A DNA stretch of 28,483 nt, from positions 1 through 28,483 of the forward strand of contig JBPCOI010000039.1 of the NCBI GenBank assembly GCA_051000395.1. Reading direction: 5' to 3'. Numbering within the stretch: position 1 is the first letter of the stretch; each line of letters opens with the position of its first letter. The translations under genes were made by a program, and so were the position numbers. This stretch comes from JBPCOI01 sp051000395. GTDB taxonomy: Bacteria; Actinomycetota; Actinomycetes; Mycobacteriales; Jatrophihabitantaceae. This document shows positions 14,975 through 23,700 of this stretch, piece by piece. Under the pieces are notes generated by a model. The model made no database searches. It saw nothing but the letters and a program-made list of their open reading frames with translations, and had not been told where the DNA came from.

Positions 14975-16819
14975 ATGACCGAACGCAGCACGCAGCGCCG
15001 TCCGCAACCGGGCGGCGGTCCCGAGCTGCCTGCCGGTGATCGCCAACCAACCGATCTGACTGATGCGTCAGCCTCGGGCGTCACGCCGGAGGTGGCCGCC
15101 AGCTTCCGGTCGCAGCTCACGATCGGTGAGGACGTGGTGGACCCGAGCACGTGGGCGGGCTCGGTGCCGGTCGCGCACGGCATCGCGCCCCGCGTGCGGA
15201 TCGGGCAGAGCAGGTGGTTCAACCTGCTCTGGCTGCTGCCGATCGGATTCGTGCTGCTGATCGTCGCGGTCGCAGTCGGCAAGGGCCTGCGGAACACCCC
15301 TGGAGTGCAGCACTTCATCGCGACCAACCCCGGCACCGTCGCATCCGCTAGCGCGATCGCCCACCCCGGACTACCCATCTGGGTCGGCGTGCAGCACTTC
15401 TTCAACCTGTTCCTGATGATCTTCATCATCCGTTCCGGGATCCAGATCCTCAGCGACCACCCCCGGCTGTATTGGACCCGGCACAGCACCCCGGGCAAGG
15501 ACTGGTTCCGCATCCAGAAGCCGGTTCCGGCTGACCCGCTGTGGACGGCGAAGAAGGACTCCATCAGCCTGCCCGGTCAGGTTGGACTGCCCGGCATCCG
15601 GCACTCGATCGGGCTGGCCCGCTGGTGGCACTTGGGCGTGAACACCCTGTGGTTACTCAACGGCGCAGTCTTCTACGTGCTGGTCTTTACCACCGGGCAG
15701 TGGCGGCACGTAGTGCCTACCAGCTGGTCGGTGATCCCCAATTCGATCTCGGTGCTGATCCAGTACCTGTCGCTGAACTGGCCGGCCGAGAACGGCTGGG
15801 TGGCCTACAACAGCCTGCAGCTGATCGCCTACTTCATCACCATCTTCATCGCGGCTCCGCTGGCGTTCCTGACCGGGCTGGGAATGTCCCCGGCGCTGTC
15901 GACCCGGTTCAAGCCGATCAGCCGGCTGTTCAGTATCCAGCTGGCCCGCTCGCTGCACTTCCTGGTGCTGTGCTGGTTTCTGTTCTTCATCACCATCCAC
16001 GTCGCGCTGGTGTTCACCACCGGACTGCTGCGCAACCTCAACCACATCTATGCCGGCCGCAACGCCACCGACTGGATCGGCTTCGCCATCTTCGCCGCCA
16101 CGATGGTGGTCGTCGTCGTCGGTTGGGTGGCGGCGACACCGTTCACGCTGCGCCATCCCCGAGTGGTGCAGCGCGTCGGCTTCGCACTGATCGGACCCGC
16201 GCAGCGACTGTTCGAACATCTGGACGCCACCCCAGGCCAGTATCGGGAGAAAGACATCTCCCCGTACTTCTGGCACAACGGCCAGTACCCCGACTCACCG
16301 GAGTACACCGCCCTGTACGACGGGCAGTTCGCCGACTACCGGCTGCGGATCAATGGCCTCGTCGAGCAGCCTGTAGAGCTGAGCCTGGCCGAGCTGCGGG
16401 CGCTGCCGCACCACGAGCAGATCACCCAGCACTTCTGCATCCAGGGCTGGTCCGGCATCGCCAAGTGGGGCGGAGTGTCGATGCAGACCATCCTCGAACT
16501 CGTCCACCCGCAACCCGGCGCGAAATGGGTGGTGTTCTACTCCCTCGGCGACGGCCCGGACGCCGGGATCTACTACGACGCGCACCCCATCGAGCAGATG
16601 AGCAACCACCTCACCATGCTCGCCTATGACATGAACGGCGAACCGCTCTCGTTCGGGCACGGCGCGCCGCTGCGGCTGCGCAACGAGACCCAGCTCGGCT
16701 TCAAACAGGTGAAGTGGATCAAGGGTATCGAGTTCGTCGCGCACTTCGCCGAAGTCGGCGGCGGCTACGGCGGCTACAACGAGGATCACGAGTTCTTCGG
16801 CTACCGGCAGAGCATCTAA
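14975..16819 (+). CDS. Cytochrome b-type membrane domain fused to a molybdopterin oxidoreductase domain
   Basis: A 614-residue fusion. After a polar N-terminus of about 80 residues, roughly six hydrophobic helices (about 85-110, 141-162, 220-242, 284-308, 328-357, 372-397) carry His residues suited to b-type haem ligation (His141, His219, His328, His342). From about residue 450 a sulfite-oxidase-type molybdopterin domain follows: YRLRINGLVEQPVELSLAEL, then HFCIQGWSGIAKWGGVSM with Cys488 as the likely molybdenum ligand, and HLTMLAYDMNGEPLSFGHGA with PLRLRNETQLGFKQVKWIKG. It probably passes electrons between a substrate and the quinone pool. No Tat signal is seen, so the side of the membrane is uncertain. 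ATG at 14975 has GGAG nearby. It lies 25 bases after the glucose dehydrogenase; the substrate is unknown. Confidence 0.88.
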   Translation: MTERSTQRRPQPGGGPELPAGDRQPTDLTDASASGVTPEVAASFRSQLTIGEDVVDPSTWAGSVPVAHGIAPRVRIGQSRWFNLLWLLPIGFVLLIVAVAVGKGLRNTPGVQHFIATNPGTVASASAIAHPGLPIWVGVQHFFNLFLMIFIIRSGIQILSDHPRLYWTRHSTPGKDWFRIQKPVPADPLWTAKKDSISLPGQVGLPGIRHSIGLARWWHLGVNTLWLLNGAVFYVLVFTTGQWRHVVPTSWSVIPNSISVLIQYLSLNWPAENGWVAYNSLQLIAYFITIFIAAPLAFLTGLGMSPALSTRFKPISRLFSIQLARSLHFLVLCWFLFFITIHVALVFTTGLLRNLNHIYAGRNATDWIGFAIFAATMVVVVVGWVAATPFTLRHPRVVQRVGFALIGPAQRLFEHLDATPGQYREKDISPYFWHNGQYPDSPEYTALYDGQFADYRLRINGLVEQPVELSLAELRALPHHEQITQHFCIQGWSGIAKWGGVSMQTILELVHPQPGAKWVVFYSLGDGPDAGIYYDAHPIEQMSNHLTMLAYDMNGEPLSFGHGAPLRLRNETQLGFKQVKWIKGIEFVAHFAEVGGGYGGYNEDHEFFGYRQSI

Positions 16820-16830
16820 CCGACCAGGGG

Positions 16831-16862
16831 CCATCGGCAACCATCGACAACAGGCCATCGAC
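16831..16862 (+). repeat. Three short CCATCG repeats in the gap before the reductase gene
   Basis: CCATCGGCAA (16831), CCATCGACAA (16841) and CCATCGACAG (16854) are near-copies within 33 bases; the first two are in direct tandem. They fill the 64-base gap between the molybdopterin and reductase genes, just before the ribosome site GGGACAGGA. They may be slippage repeats or a binding array. Confidence 0.5.
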
Positions 16863-16883
16863 AGACAAGGGACAGGACGAAAT

Positions 16884-18140
16884 ATGACCACCGCACAGCA
16901 GACCTTCCTCATCGTGGGCGCCGGCCTGGCCGGCGCCACCGCGGCCGAAGCGCTACGCACGCAGGGCTTCGCCGGCCGCGTCGTGCTGCTCGGCGAGGAG
17001 GCCGAACGCCCCTATAACCGTCCCCCACTGTCCAAGGACTACCTGCAGGGCAAGTCGGAGAAGGACAAGATCTACGTCCACCCGAAAGGCTGGTACGCCG
17101 AACACGACATCGACCTGCGCCTGAACACCCGGGTCGCCGGCCTCGACCTCGCCGCGCACCACGTCAGCCTGGCCGGCGGTGAGCGGATCGGCTACGACAA
17201 GCTGCTGCTGGCCACCGGTTCGGCGGTCCGTCGTCTGGACGTGCCCGGCGCCGAACTGGACGGCGTCCTCTACCTGCGTCGGCTCGCCGATTGCGAAGCC
17301 ATCAAGGCCGCGTTCGCCGCAGCGTCACGGGTAGCGATCATCGGAGCCGGCTGGATCGGGTTGGAGACCGCCGCCGCGGCACGCGCCGGCGGCTGCGAGG
17401 TCACCGTGATCGAACGAGGCGAACTACCGCTTCTCGCGGTGCTAGGGCATGAGCTGGCTCAGATCTACGCCGCCCTTCACCGCGCACACGGCGTCACGCT
17501 GCGCCTGAGCGCCCGGCTGGAGGAAATCACCGGCACCGACGGTCGAACGACGGGCGTCCGTCTGGTCGACGGCACGGTAATTGACGCCGACGCCGTCGTG
17601 GTCGGGGTGGGCATCACTCCCAACATCGAGTTGGCCGAGGGGTCCGGGCTGCGTGTCGACAACGGGGTCGTCGTCGACGAACACCTGGCCACCTCCGACC
17701 CGGACGTTTTCGCCGCCGGGGACGTCGCCAACGCCTACTACCCGCATCTGGACACGCACCTGCGCCTGGAGCACTGGTCGGCCGCGCTGAACCAGCCGCC
17801 GGTGGCCGCAGCCGGCATGCTGGGGCGCGAGGCGAGCTACGACGCCGTGCCGTACTTCTTCTCCGACCAGTACGAGATGGGAATGGAGTACTCCGGCTAT
17901 GTCGAGAAGGGCAACTACGACGAGGTCGTCTTCCGCGGCGACGTGAGCAAGGGCGAGTACCTCGCATTCTGGCTGCGCGACGAGCGAGTGCTGGCCGGCA
18001 TGAACGTCAACATCTGGGACGCCACCGACGACATCGCGGCCCTCGTGCGTTCGGGTCAGCGGGTGAACATCGCCAGGCTGGTGAACCCCGAGGTGCCGTG
18101 GGAGGAGATCCACAGCGCGTCGGTGGGAGCACGGTCATGA
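16884..18140 (+). CDS. Ferredoxin/rubredoxin reductase-type FAD oxidoreductase
   Basis: A 418-residue NAD(P)H-dependent flavoprotein of the class that feeds ferredoxins in oxygenase and P450 systems. The N-terminal FAD motif is FLIVGAGLAGATAAEAL. RPYNRPPLSKDYLQGK is a hallmark of this family. YDKLLLATGSAVRRL is followed by the NAD(P)-binding VAIIGAGWIGLETAAAA and the second FAD site TSDPDVFAAGDVANAYYP. The last 90 residues form the reductase C-terminal domain (YFFSDQYEMGMEYSGYVEK). No ferredoxin or oxygenase gene is adjacent, so its partner is elsewhere or is the Mo/cytochrome b protein upstream. ATG at 16884 follows GGGACAGGA. The TGA overlaps the transketolase ATG as ATGA, so the two are probably translationally coupled. 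Confidence 0.92.
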   Translation: MTTAQQTFLIVGAGLAGATAAEALRTQGFAGRVVLLGEEAERPYNRPPLSKDYLQGKSEKDKIYVHPKGWYAEHDIDLRLNTRVAGLDLAAHHVSLAGGERIGYDKLLLATGSAVRRLDVPGAELDGVLYLRRLADCEAIKAAFAAASRVAIIGAGWIGLETAAAARAGGCEVTVIERGELPLLAVLGHELAQIYAALHRAHGVTLRLSARLEEITGTDGRTTGVRLVDGTVIDADAVVVGVGITPNIELAEGSGLRVDNGVVVDEHLATSDPDVFAAGDVANAYYPHLDTHLRLEHWSAALNQPPVAAAGMLGREASYDAVPYFFSDQYEMGMEYSGYVEKGNYDEVVFRGDVSKGEYLAFWLRDERVLAGMNVNIWDATDDIAALVRSGQRVNIARLVNPEVPWEEIHSASVGARS

Positions 18141-20008
18141 CCGGCGAGCTCATGAGCACCGAGCAGCTCGAGCTTGCCGGCCAGCTGGCCACCCAGCTGC
18201 GGGTCGACTCGATCCGCTGCAGCACTCACGCCGGCTCCGGTCATCCGACCTCCTCGCTGTCGGCAGCGGACCTGATGGCCGTGCTGATGCTCGGGCCCCT
18301 GCGCTACGACTGGCAGCAGCCCGACCTCGCCACCAACGATCACCTGATCTTCTCCAAGGGCCACGCCTCGCCGCTGTTGTACTCGATGTTCCGGGCCGCC
18401 GGCGTGGTGGACGAGAACGAGCTGATCAAGACCTATCGGCAGCTCGGCGCCCGGCTGGAAGGCCACCCGACGCCCGTGCTGCCCTGGGTCGACGTGGCCA
18501 CCGGGTCCCTCGGCCAGGGGCTGCCCGACGCGGTCGGCGTTGGCCTGGCCGGCAAGTATCTGGACAAGCTGCCCTATCACGTGTGGGTGCTGTGCGGGGA
18601 CAGCGAGACGGCGGAAGGCTCCATCTGGGAGGCCCTGGACAAGGCCGCCTACTACCAGCTCGGCAACCTCACCGCCATCATCGACATCAACCGGCTCGGC
18701 CAGCGCGGACCCACCGAGCTGCAATGGGACACCGACCGCTACGCCGCCCGCGTACAGGCGTTCGGCTGCCGCCCGCTGATCGTCGACGGCCACAACCTGC
18801 CCGACATCGACCGCGCGCTCACGCAGGCGCGCGCCGGCGGCGACCAGCCGACGGTACTGCTGGCACGCACCATCAAGGCCAAGGGCGTGCCCGAGATCGA
18901 GGACAAGAACGGCTGGCACGGCAAAGCGCTGCCCCCGGACATGGCGGAGCGGGCCATCGCCGCGCTCGGCGGTCCGAGCGACCTGCACATCACCACGCAC
19001 ACTCCCGCCACCGGTACCGCCGCGATCACCGCCGACCCGACCGCTGCGATCACTCTGCCTACCTTCCAGCTGGGGGAGAAGGTGGCGACTCGGGTCGCAT
19101 TCGGGGCGGCGATCGCCGCGCTCGCAGGGCGCCCGGAGGTCGTCGTCCTCGATGGCGAGGTCGGCAACTCCACCCATGCCGAAGAGTTCCAGAAGGTCTG
19201 CCCGGAGCGGTACTTCGAGATGTTCATCGCCGAGCAGCAACTGGTGGCCACCGCGACCGGCTTCGCCGTGCGCGGTTACATACCATTCGCGTCCACGTTC
19301 GCGGTGTTCTTCTCCCGCGCCTACGACTTCATCCGGATGGCCGGAATCTCGCAGGTCAACATCCGACTCGTCGGCTCGCACGCCGGCGTCGAGATCGGCG
19401 AGGACGGGCCGTCCCAGATGGCGCTGGAGGACCTGGCCGCGCTGCGCGCGGTGCACGGCTCGGTCGTGCTCTACCCGGCCGACGCCACCAGCACCGCGCG
19501 ACTCGTCGCGACCATGGCCGACACGACCGGCATCGTGTACCTGCGCACCACCCGCGGTGCCTACCCGGTCCTCTACCCACCCGGCGAACAGTTCCCTATC
19601 GGCGGTTCCAAGCTTCACCGTGCTGGGCCGGAGGATCAGGTCACCCTGATCGGCGCCGGCGTCACTTTGCACGAATGCCTGGCCGCCGCCGACGAACTCG
19701 CCGATACCGGAATCACCGCACGGGTCATCGACGCCTACTCGGTCAAACCGATCGATCGCGACACCCTCATCGAAGCCTGCCGGGTGACCGGCAGCAGGCT
19801 GGTCGTGGCTGAGGACCACTACCCCGAAGGCGGACTCGGCGGCGCGGTGCTGGAAGCCCTCGCCGACGCCGGTGTCCCGGCGCTGCGCGTCGCTCACCTG
19901 GCCGTTTCCGGACTGCCCACCTCCGGAACGCCAACGGAACTGCTCGACGCCGCCGGCATCTCTGCGACCCACATCACCGCGGCTGCCCGACGGCTGGTCG
20001 CGTCATGA
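18137..20008 (+). CDS. tkt: Transketolase
   Basis: A 623-residue thiamine diphosphate enzyme moving two-carbon ketol units between sugar phosphates in the non-oxidative pentose phosphate pathway. The N-terminal THAGSGHPTSSLSAADLMAV supplies substrate and cofactor contacts. GSLGQGLPDAVGVGLAGK and the thiamine diphosphate/Mg motif CGDSETAEGSIWEALDKAAY, with Asn in IIDINRLGQ, are intact. The pyrimidine-binding part has FIAEQQLVATATGFAVRGY, with the catalytic Glu, and SHAGVEIGEDGPSQMALEDL. The C-terminal domain ends SGLPTSGTPTELLDAAG. It belongs to the shorter transketolase type (about 620 residues). ATG at 18137 overlaps the upstream stop and has GGGAG upstream; ATG at 18152 is a weaker alternative. 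Transaldolase follows at once. Confidence 0.95.
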   Translation: MTGELMSTEQLELAGQLATQLRVDSIRCSTHAGSGHPTSSLSAADLMAVLMLGPLRYDWQQPDLATNDHLIFSKGHASPLLYSMFRAAGVVDENELIKTYRQLGARLEGHPTPVLPWVDVATGSLGQGLPDAVGVGLAGKYLDKLPYHVWVLCGDSETAEGSIWEALDKAAYYQLGNLTAIIDINRLGQRGPTELQWDTDRYAARVQAFGCRPLIVDGHNLPDIDRALTQARAGGDQPTVLLARTIKAKGVPEIEDKNGWHGKALPPDMAERAIAALGGPSDLHITTHTPATGTAAITADPTAAITLPTFQLGEKVATRVAFGAAIAALAGRPEVVVLDGEVGNSTHAEEFQKVCPERYFEMFIAEQQLVATATGFAVRGYIPFASTFAVFFSRAYDFIRMAGISQVNIRLVGSHAGVEIGEDGPSQMALEDLAALRAVHGSVVLYPADATSTARLVATMADTTGIVYLRTTRGAYPVLYPPGEQFPIGGSKLHRAGPEDQVTLIGAGVTLHECLAAADELADTGITARVIDAYSVKPIDRDTLIEACRVTGSRLVVAEDHYPEGGLGGAVLEALADAGVPALRVAHLAVSGLPTSGTPTELLDAAGISATHITAAARRLVAS

Positions 20009-20031
20009 CCCATCCACACCAGGAGCTCCCC

Positions 20032-21117
20032 ATGAAGGCGACGCAGCAACTGCACGAGGCAGGCCAGAGCCTGTGGCTGGACAACATCACCCGCGCCCTG
20101 CTCGACGACGGCACGCTCGAGCACTACCTAGACGAGTACTCGATCACCGGGCTCACCTCCAACCCGACGATCTTCGACAAGGCCATCGAGGCCGGCGCCG
20201 ACTACGACACCGACATCGCCATCTGGAAAGCGGCCGGCGCGTCCGAGGAGGAGGTGTTCTTCGAACTCGCGCTGAGCGATCTGCGCCGGGCCGCCGACCT
20301 GTTCGCCCCGGCCCACCAGCACAGCGACGGTGTGGACGGGTGGGTATCCCTCGAAGTCTCCCCACTGCTGGCCCGCGACACCCTGGCCACCATCGCGCAA
20401 GCCACCGCGCTGCACGCCAAAGCTGACCGGCCGAACGTGTTCATCAAGATCCCCGGCACCCCGGAGGGACTGCCTGCCATCGAGGAATGCACCTTCGCCG
20501 GCATCCCGATCAACTTGACCCTGCTGTTTTCCGCCGCGCAATACCAGGCCTCCGCCGAGGCCTACCTGCGCGGCATCGAGCGGCGGGTGCAAGCCGGGCT
20601 GGACCCGGCAGTAACCTCCGTGGGCTCGGTCTTCGTCAGCCGCTGGGACACCGCAGTAGCCGACAAGGTCCCCGACGATCTCCGCGACCGTCTCGGTATC
20701 GCGGTCGCCACGCTGGCCTACCAGGCCTACCGAGAGCTGCTCGATTCGCCGCGCTGGGCGCGGCTGGCTAACGAAGGAGCCCGCCCGCAACGGCTGCTAT
20801 GGGCCAGCACGTCGACCAAGAACCCCGACGCCCCCGACCTGCTGTACGTGAGCGCGCTGGCCGCCCCGTTCACCATCAACACCATGCCCGAGAAGACGCT
20901 GCACGCCTTCGCCGACCACGGACAGGTCGGCGCCCTGATGCCCACCGACGGCGGCGACGCCAAGCACACCCTGGACGCGTACGCCGGCATCGGCATCGAC
21001 CACGACGCGCTCGCCGGCCAACTGCAGCGCGACGGTGCCGACGCGTTCGACACGTCCTGGCAGAGCTTGCTGGGCAGCATCGCCGCCAAACACGACAAGC
21101 TCGCCGCGGCCAGTTGA
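20032..21117 (+). CDS. tal: Transaldolase
   Basis: A 361-residue enzyme transferring a dihydroxyacetone unit between sedoheptulose-7-phosphate and glyceraldehyde-3-phosphate; cytosolic. The N-terminus LHEAGQSLWLDNITRALLDD and YSITGLTSNPTIFDKAI match actinobacterial transaldolases. The Schiff-base Lys is Lys139 in NVFIKIPGTPEGLPAIEEC. Further support comes from GIPINLTLLFSAAQYQASAE and GSVFVSRWDTAVADK. ATG at 20032 is chosen because AGGAG lies six bases upstream and the homologous N-terminus starts there. An upstream in-frame ATG at 20005 overlaps the transketolase stop (ATGA) and would add nine residues. It closes the plus-strand operon; 63 bases of gap then separate it from the opposing DUF488 gene. 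Confidence 0.95.
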   Translation: MKATQQLHEAGQSLWLDNITRALLDDGTLEHYLDEYSITGLTSNPTIFDKAIEAGADYDTDIAIWKAAGASEEEVFFELALSDLRRAADLFAPAHQHSDGVDGWVSLEVSPLLARDTLATIAQATALHAKADRPNVFIKIPGTPEGLPAIEECTFAGIPINLTLLFSAAQYQASAEAYLRGIERRVQAGLDPAVTSVGSVFVSRWDTAVADKVPDDLRDRLGIAVATLAYQAYRELLDSPRWARLANEGARPQRLLWASTSTKNPDAPDLLYVSALAAPFTINTMPEKTLHAFADHGQVGALMPTDGGDAKHTLDAYAGIGIDHDALAGQLQRDGADAFDTSWQSLLGSIAAKHDKLAAAS

Positions 21118-21180
21118 CGTCCAGCCAGTTCCGCATGGGACGCCGACCGGTGCCCGATGATCGGTGGTTATCGACTCGCC

Positions 21181-21543
21181 TCAGCTGCGTAGCACGTCGA
21201 CCAGCACCGCGGCTTCGCTGATCTCGGCGTGCTTGGTGGCGGTGAGCAGCGTCAGCGTGCGGTGCTTGGCCAGCTCGCGCAGGTGCTGCACTGCTTCAGC
21301 GCGCTCGGGCACGTCGAGTTCTTCCCGATAGCGTCGGCCGAACTCCTCGAAGCGATCCGGGTCGTGCTGATACCACTTGCGCAGCGTTGTGGACGGCGCG
21401 ACGGCCTTACACCACTCGTCCAGGTGCGCCTTGTCCTTGCTCAGCCCACGTGGCCAGATCCGGTCCACGAGTACGCGTGCGCCGTCTCCCCGCGCGGGCT
21501 CGTCGTAGGCACGACCGAGCTTGACCTCGTGCTTGCTCACCAT
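21181..21543 (-). CDS. DUF488 family protein
   Basis: A 120-residue cytosolic protein of the DUF488 (YeaO-like) family. The hallmark is ARVLVDRIWPRGLSKDKAHL followed by WCKAVAPSTTLRKWYQHDP and FEEFGRRYREEL, ending with the helix-strand TLTLLTATKHAEISEAAVLV. The biochemical function is not established. ATG at 21543 is chosen because VSKHEVKLGRAYDEP is the family N-terminus. GTG at 21552 lies just upstream in frame, and the frame extends to 21627 without homology. It is on the same strand as the D-2-hydroxyacid dehydrogenase upstream (40-base gap) and could be the last gene of that minus-strand unit. Confidence 0.88.
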   Translation of the reverse strand: MVSKHEVKLGRAYDEPARGDGARVLVDRIWPRGLSKDKAHLDEWCKAVAPSTTLRKWYQHDPDRFEEFGRRYREELDVPERAEAVQHLRELAKHRTLTLLTATKHAEISEAAVLVDVLRS

Positions 21544-21583
21544 GGTGGTCACCGTCGCTCTCGCATCTCGGGCCGGGGATCGG

Positions 21584-22636
21584 TCAGTAGAGCAGGCTGG
21601 GCTGGACACGGCTGAGTAGCTGCTCACCGGCCAGGTACCGTCGCAGGTTTTCGCAGAACAGTTCGACGATGCGCTCGTTCTCGCGCACCGACAGGCCGGC
21701 GGTGTGCGGGCTGAGCAGCACGTTTGGCAGCTGCCACAGTGCGCTCTCCAGCGGAAGCGGCTCTGTGGCGAAGACGTCGAGCGCGGCCCCGGCGAGCCGG
21801 CCCTCCTGCAGGGCCCGGGTCAGCGCCGGCTCGTCCACGACACCGCCGCGGCCGATGTTCACGAGCACAGCGCCGGTGTGCATGCGCTCGATCGCGGCCG
21901 CGTCGATCATGCCGCGGGTCTGCTCGGTCAGCGGCAGAGTGAGCACGACGCCCTGGGCTACCGGCAACAGATCCGCGAGGAACCGCGAGGGCCGGACCTC
22001 GTCCACGTCGGGCGAGTCGGAGTGGCCGTTGCGGTTGATCGCGATCACGCGCATCCCCAGCGCCTTGGCCATTCTGGCTACCTCGGCACCGACCGATCCG
22101 AGTCCGACAATGAGCACCGTGGCCCCTGCCAGTTCAGCGACCGCGTAGTGGTCCCACCGGCGTGCCTGCTTGTCCGCCAGCAGGCGTGGCAGGTCCTTGA
22201 TGAACGCGAGCAGGCCGAGGATCGCGAACTCGGCCAGTGGCCCGGCATGCACACCACCGGCGCGCGTGATCACCACCCGCTGGAGCTCCTCGGTGCTCAG
22301 GCCGGCGGCCTGCACCTGTTCGCCGGCGCCGCCTGCGGTTGCCTGAACCCAGCGCAGCCGCTTGGCGGCGCGTACTGCCTCGGCCAACCCGCTCGCCGCG
22401 TCGCCGGGAAGGCCGAACAGCACTTCGGCCTCGGCCACCATCGCCTGCCACCGCTTATGTTGCTCCGGGGTGCGCCGAAACGACTCAATGCCGCGATGGT
22501 CGCAGGGGAAACGTAACGGCGGCAGCAGGTCAGGTTCATAGCGGACGGCGAGCCGCTCATCTACTGCTTCGATGCGAGCGACCAGTGCGCCCTCGAGCGG
22601 GGTTGTGATCGCCACCGTGACGCGCTCATCTGCCAT
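21584..22636 (-). CDS. D-2-hydroxyacid dehydrogenase
   Basis: A 350-residue NAD(P)-dependent oxidoreductase of the D-isomer 2-hydroxyacid dehydrogenase family, interconverting a 2-keto acid and its D-2-hydroxy acid. Arg and Gly in VVITRAGGVHAGPLAEFAIL belong to the substrate-binding region. The Rossmann motif is ATVLIVGLGSVGAEVARMAK. VLVNIGRGGVVDEPALTRAL carries the catalytic-site Arg, the catalytic Glu follows in DVFATEPLP, and the catalytic His is in NVLLSPHTAG. The substrate is not readable from sequence. ATG at 22636 overlaps the stop of the iron-sulfur gene as TGATG, indicating coupled translation and a possible shared pathway. The frame extends upstream only into that gene. Confidence 0.92.
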   Translation of the reverse strand: MADERVTVAITTPLEGALVARIEAVDERLAVRYEPDLLPPLRFPCDHRGIESFRRTPEQHKRWQAMVAEAEVLFGLPGDAASGLAEAVRAAKRLRWVQATAGGAGEQVQAAGLSTEELQRVVITRAGGVHAGPLAEFAILGLLAFIKDLPRLLADKQARRWDHYAVAELAGATVLIVGLGSVGAEVARMAKALGMRVIAINRNGHSDSPDVDEVRPSRFLADLLPVAQGVVLTLPLTEQTRGMIDAAAIERMHTGAVLVNIGRGGVVDEPALTRALQEGRLAGAALDVFATEPLPLESALWQLPNVLLSPHTAGLSVRENERIVELFCENLRRYLAGEQLLSRVQPSLLY

Positions 22637-23445
22637 CAGCGTTCCCCGCTCTTCAGGATCGGACGCTCGCGCCCGTTGCCATGCGCATCGCGGTCTCGTC
22701 CCGGCCGATGTCGCCATCGGGGCATGAGCAGCCGCAACGGGTCGTAGCGCCGGTCGACCACCTGCTCCTTCATCGGGATGATCGCGTTGTCGGTGATCTT
22801 GATGTATGCGGGGCACACCTCGGTGCAGCACTTGGTGATGTTGCAAAGTCCAAGGCCGCCCTGCTCGCGGATCAGGTCACGCCGATCCAGGGTATCCAGT
22901 GGGTGCATGTCCAGCTCGCCGTAACGGATGAAGAACCGAGGCCCGGAGTAAGCAGGCTTGTTGTCCTCGTGGTCACGGATCACATGGCACACGTCTTGGC
23001 ACAACCAGCACTCGATGCAGGTGCGGAACTCCTGGCTGCGTCCCACATCGACTTGGGCCATGCGGTAATCGCCCGGCGCTAGATCCGCCGGCGGGGTGAA
23101 GGACGGGATCTGTTGGGCCTTGCGGTAGTTGGCCGACACGTCCGTGACCAGGTCGCGGATGACCGGGTAGGTGCGCAGCGGCGTGACACTGACCGGGCCG
23201 GACGGGAGCGTCGAGAGGCGGGTCATGCACAGCAACTTCGGCATGCCGTTGATCTCGGCGCTGCACGATCCGCACTTGCCCGCCTTGCAGTTCCAGCGAA
23301 CGGCCAGGTCACCGGTCTGCGTCGCCTGCAACCGGTGCAGCGCGTCGAGCACTACCTCACCCTGCTCGACCGCGACGGTGTAATCGACCAGGTCGCCCCC
23401 GTCGGCGTCGCCGCGCCAGACCCTCAGGCGTAGTGCCTCACTCAT
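22636..23445 (-). CDS. Succinate dehydrogenase/fumarate reductase-type iron-sulfur protein, without partner subunits
   Basis: A 269-residue SdhB/FrdB-like protein. The N-terminal ferredoxin domain carries the [2Fe-2S] ligands in RWNCKAGKCGSCSAEING and KLLC (Cys53, 58, 61, 73). The C-terminal helical domain has CIECWLCQDVC (Cys143, 146, 149, 153) and CNITKCCTEVCP (Cys201, 206/207, 211) for the [4Fe-4S] and [3Fe-4S] clusters. It would pass electrons from a flavoprotein to quinone. No SdhA/FrdA flavoprotein or membrane-anchor gene is present on either side, which is unusual. ATG at 23445 has GGAG about 12 bases upstream. The C-terminal tail from about 240 is Arg-rich and ends ERPILKSGER. It is translationally coupled to the D-2-hydroxyacid dehydrogenase. 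Confidence 0.9.
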   Translation of the reverse strand: MSEALRLRVWRGDADGGDLVDYTVAVEQGEVVLDALHRLQATQTGDLAVRWNCKAGKCGSCSAEINGMPKLLCMTRLSTLPSGPVSVTPLRTYPVIRDLVTDVSANYRKAQQIPSFTPPADLAPGDYRMAQVDVGRSQEFRTCIECWLCQDVCHVIRDHEDNKPAYSGPRFFIRYGELDMHPLDTLDRRDLIREQGGLGLCNITKCCTEVCPAYIKITDNAIIPMKEQVVDRRYDPLRLLMPRWRHRPGRDRDAHGNGRERPILKSGER

Positions 23446-23700
23446 ACTCTCGCTCGTCTCCAACCTCGGCGGCCGCGGCGCAAACGTGATCAAGGGGCGT
23501 GGCCGCTGGCGCTCACGGAGGTCGGGGAGCAAGGCTGGCGGCCTGGCGTCCGGGGCACCGAGACGGCGCTCTGCGTGGTCAGCGGCGGACAGCTGATCTC
23601 GCTCCCGGACTGGCTGACGGGCCCAGCCAATGGCGAAGTTACACCGCGGCGGCCAACGGTGTCGACCGATCCGGACGGCTGGAATGCAGCCGGGGCCCTG

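Noticed and set aside
18056..19972. Minus-strand open frame of 638 codons opposite transketolase
   Set aside because: Antisense shadow with no recognisable domain; the plus strand has all transketolase motifs.
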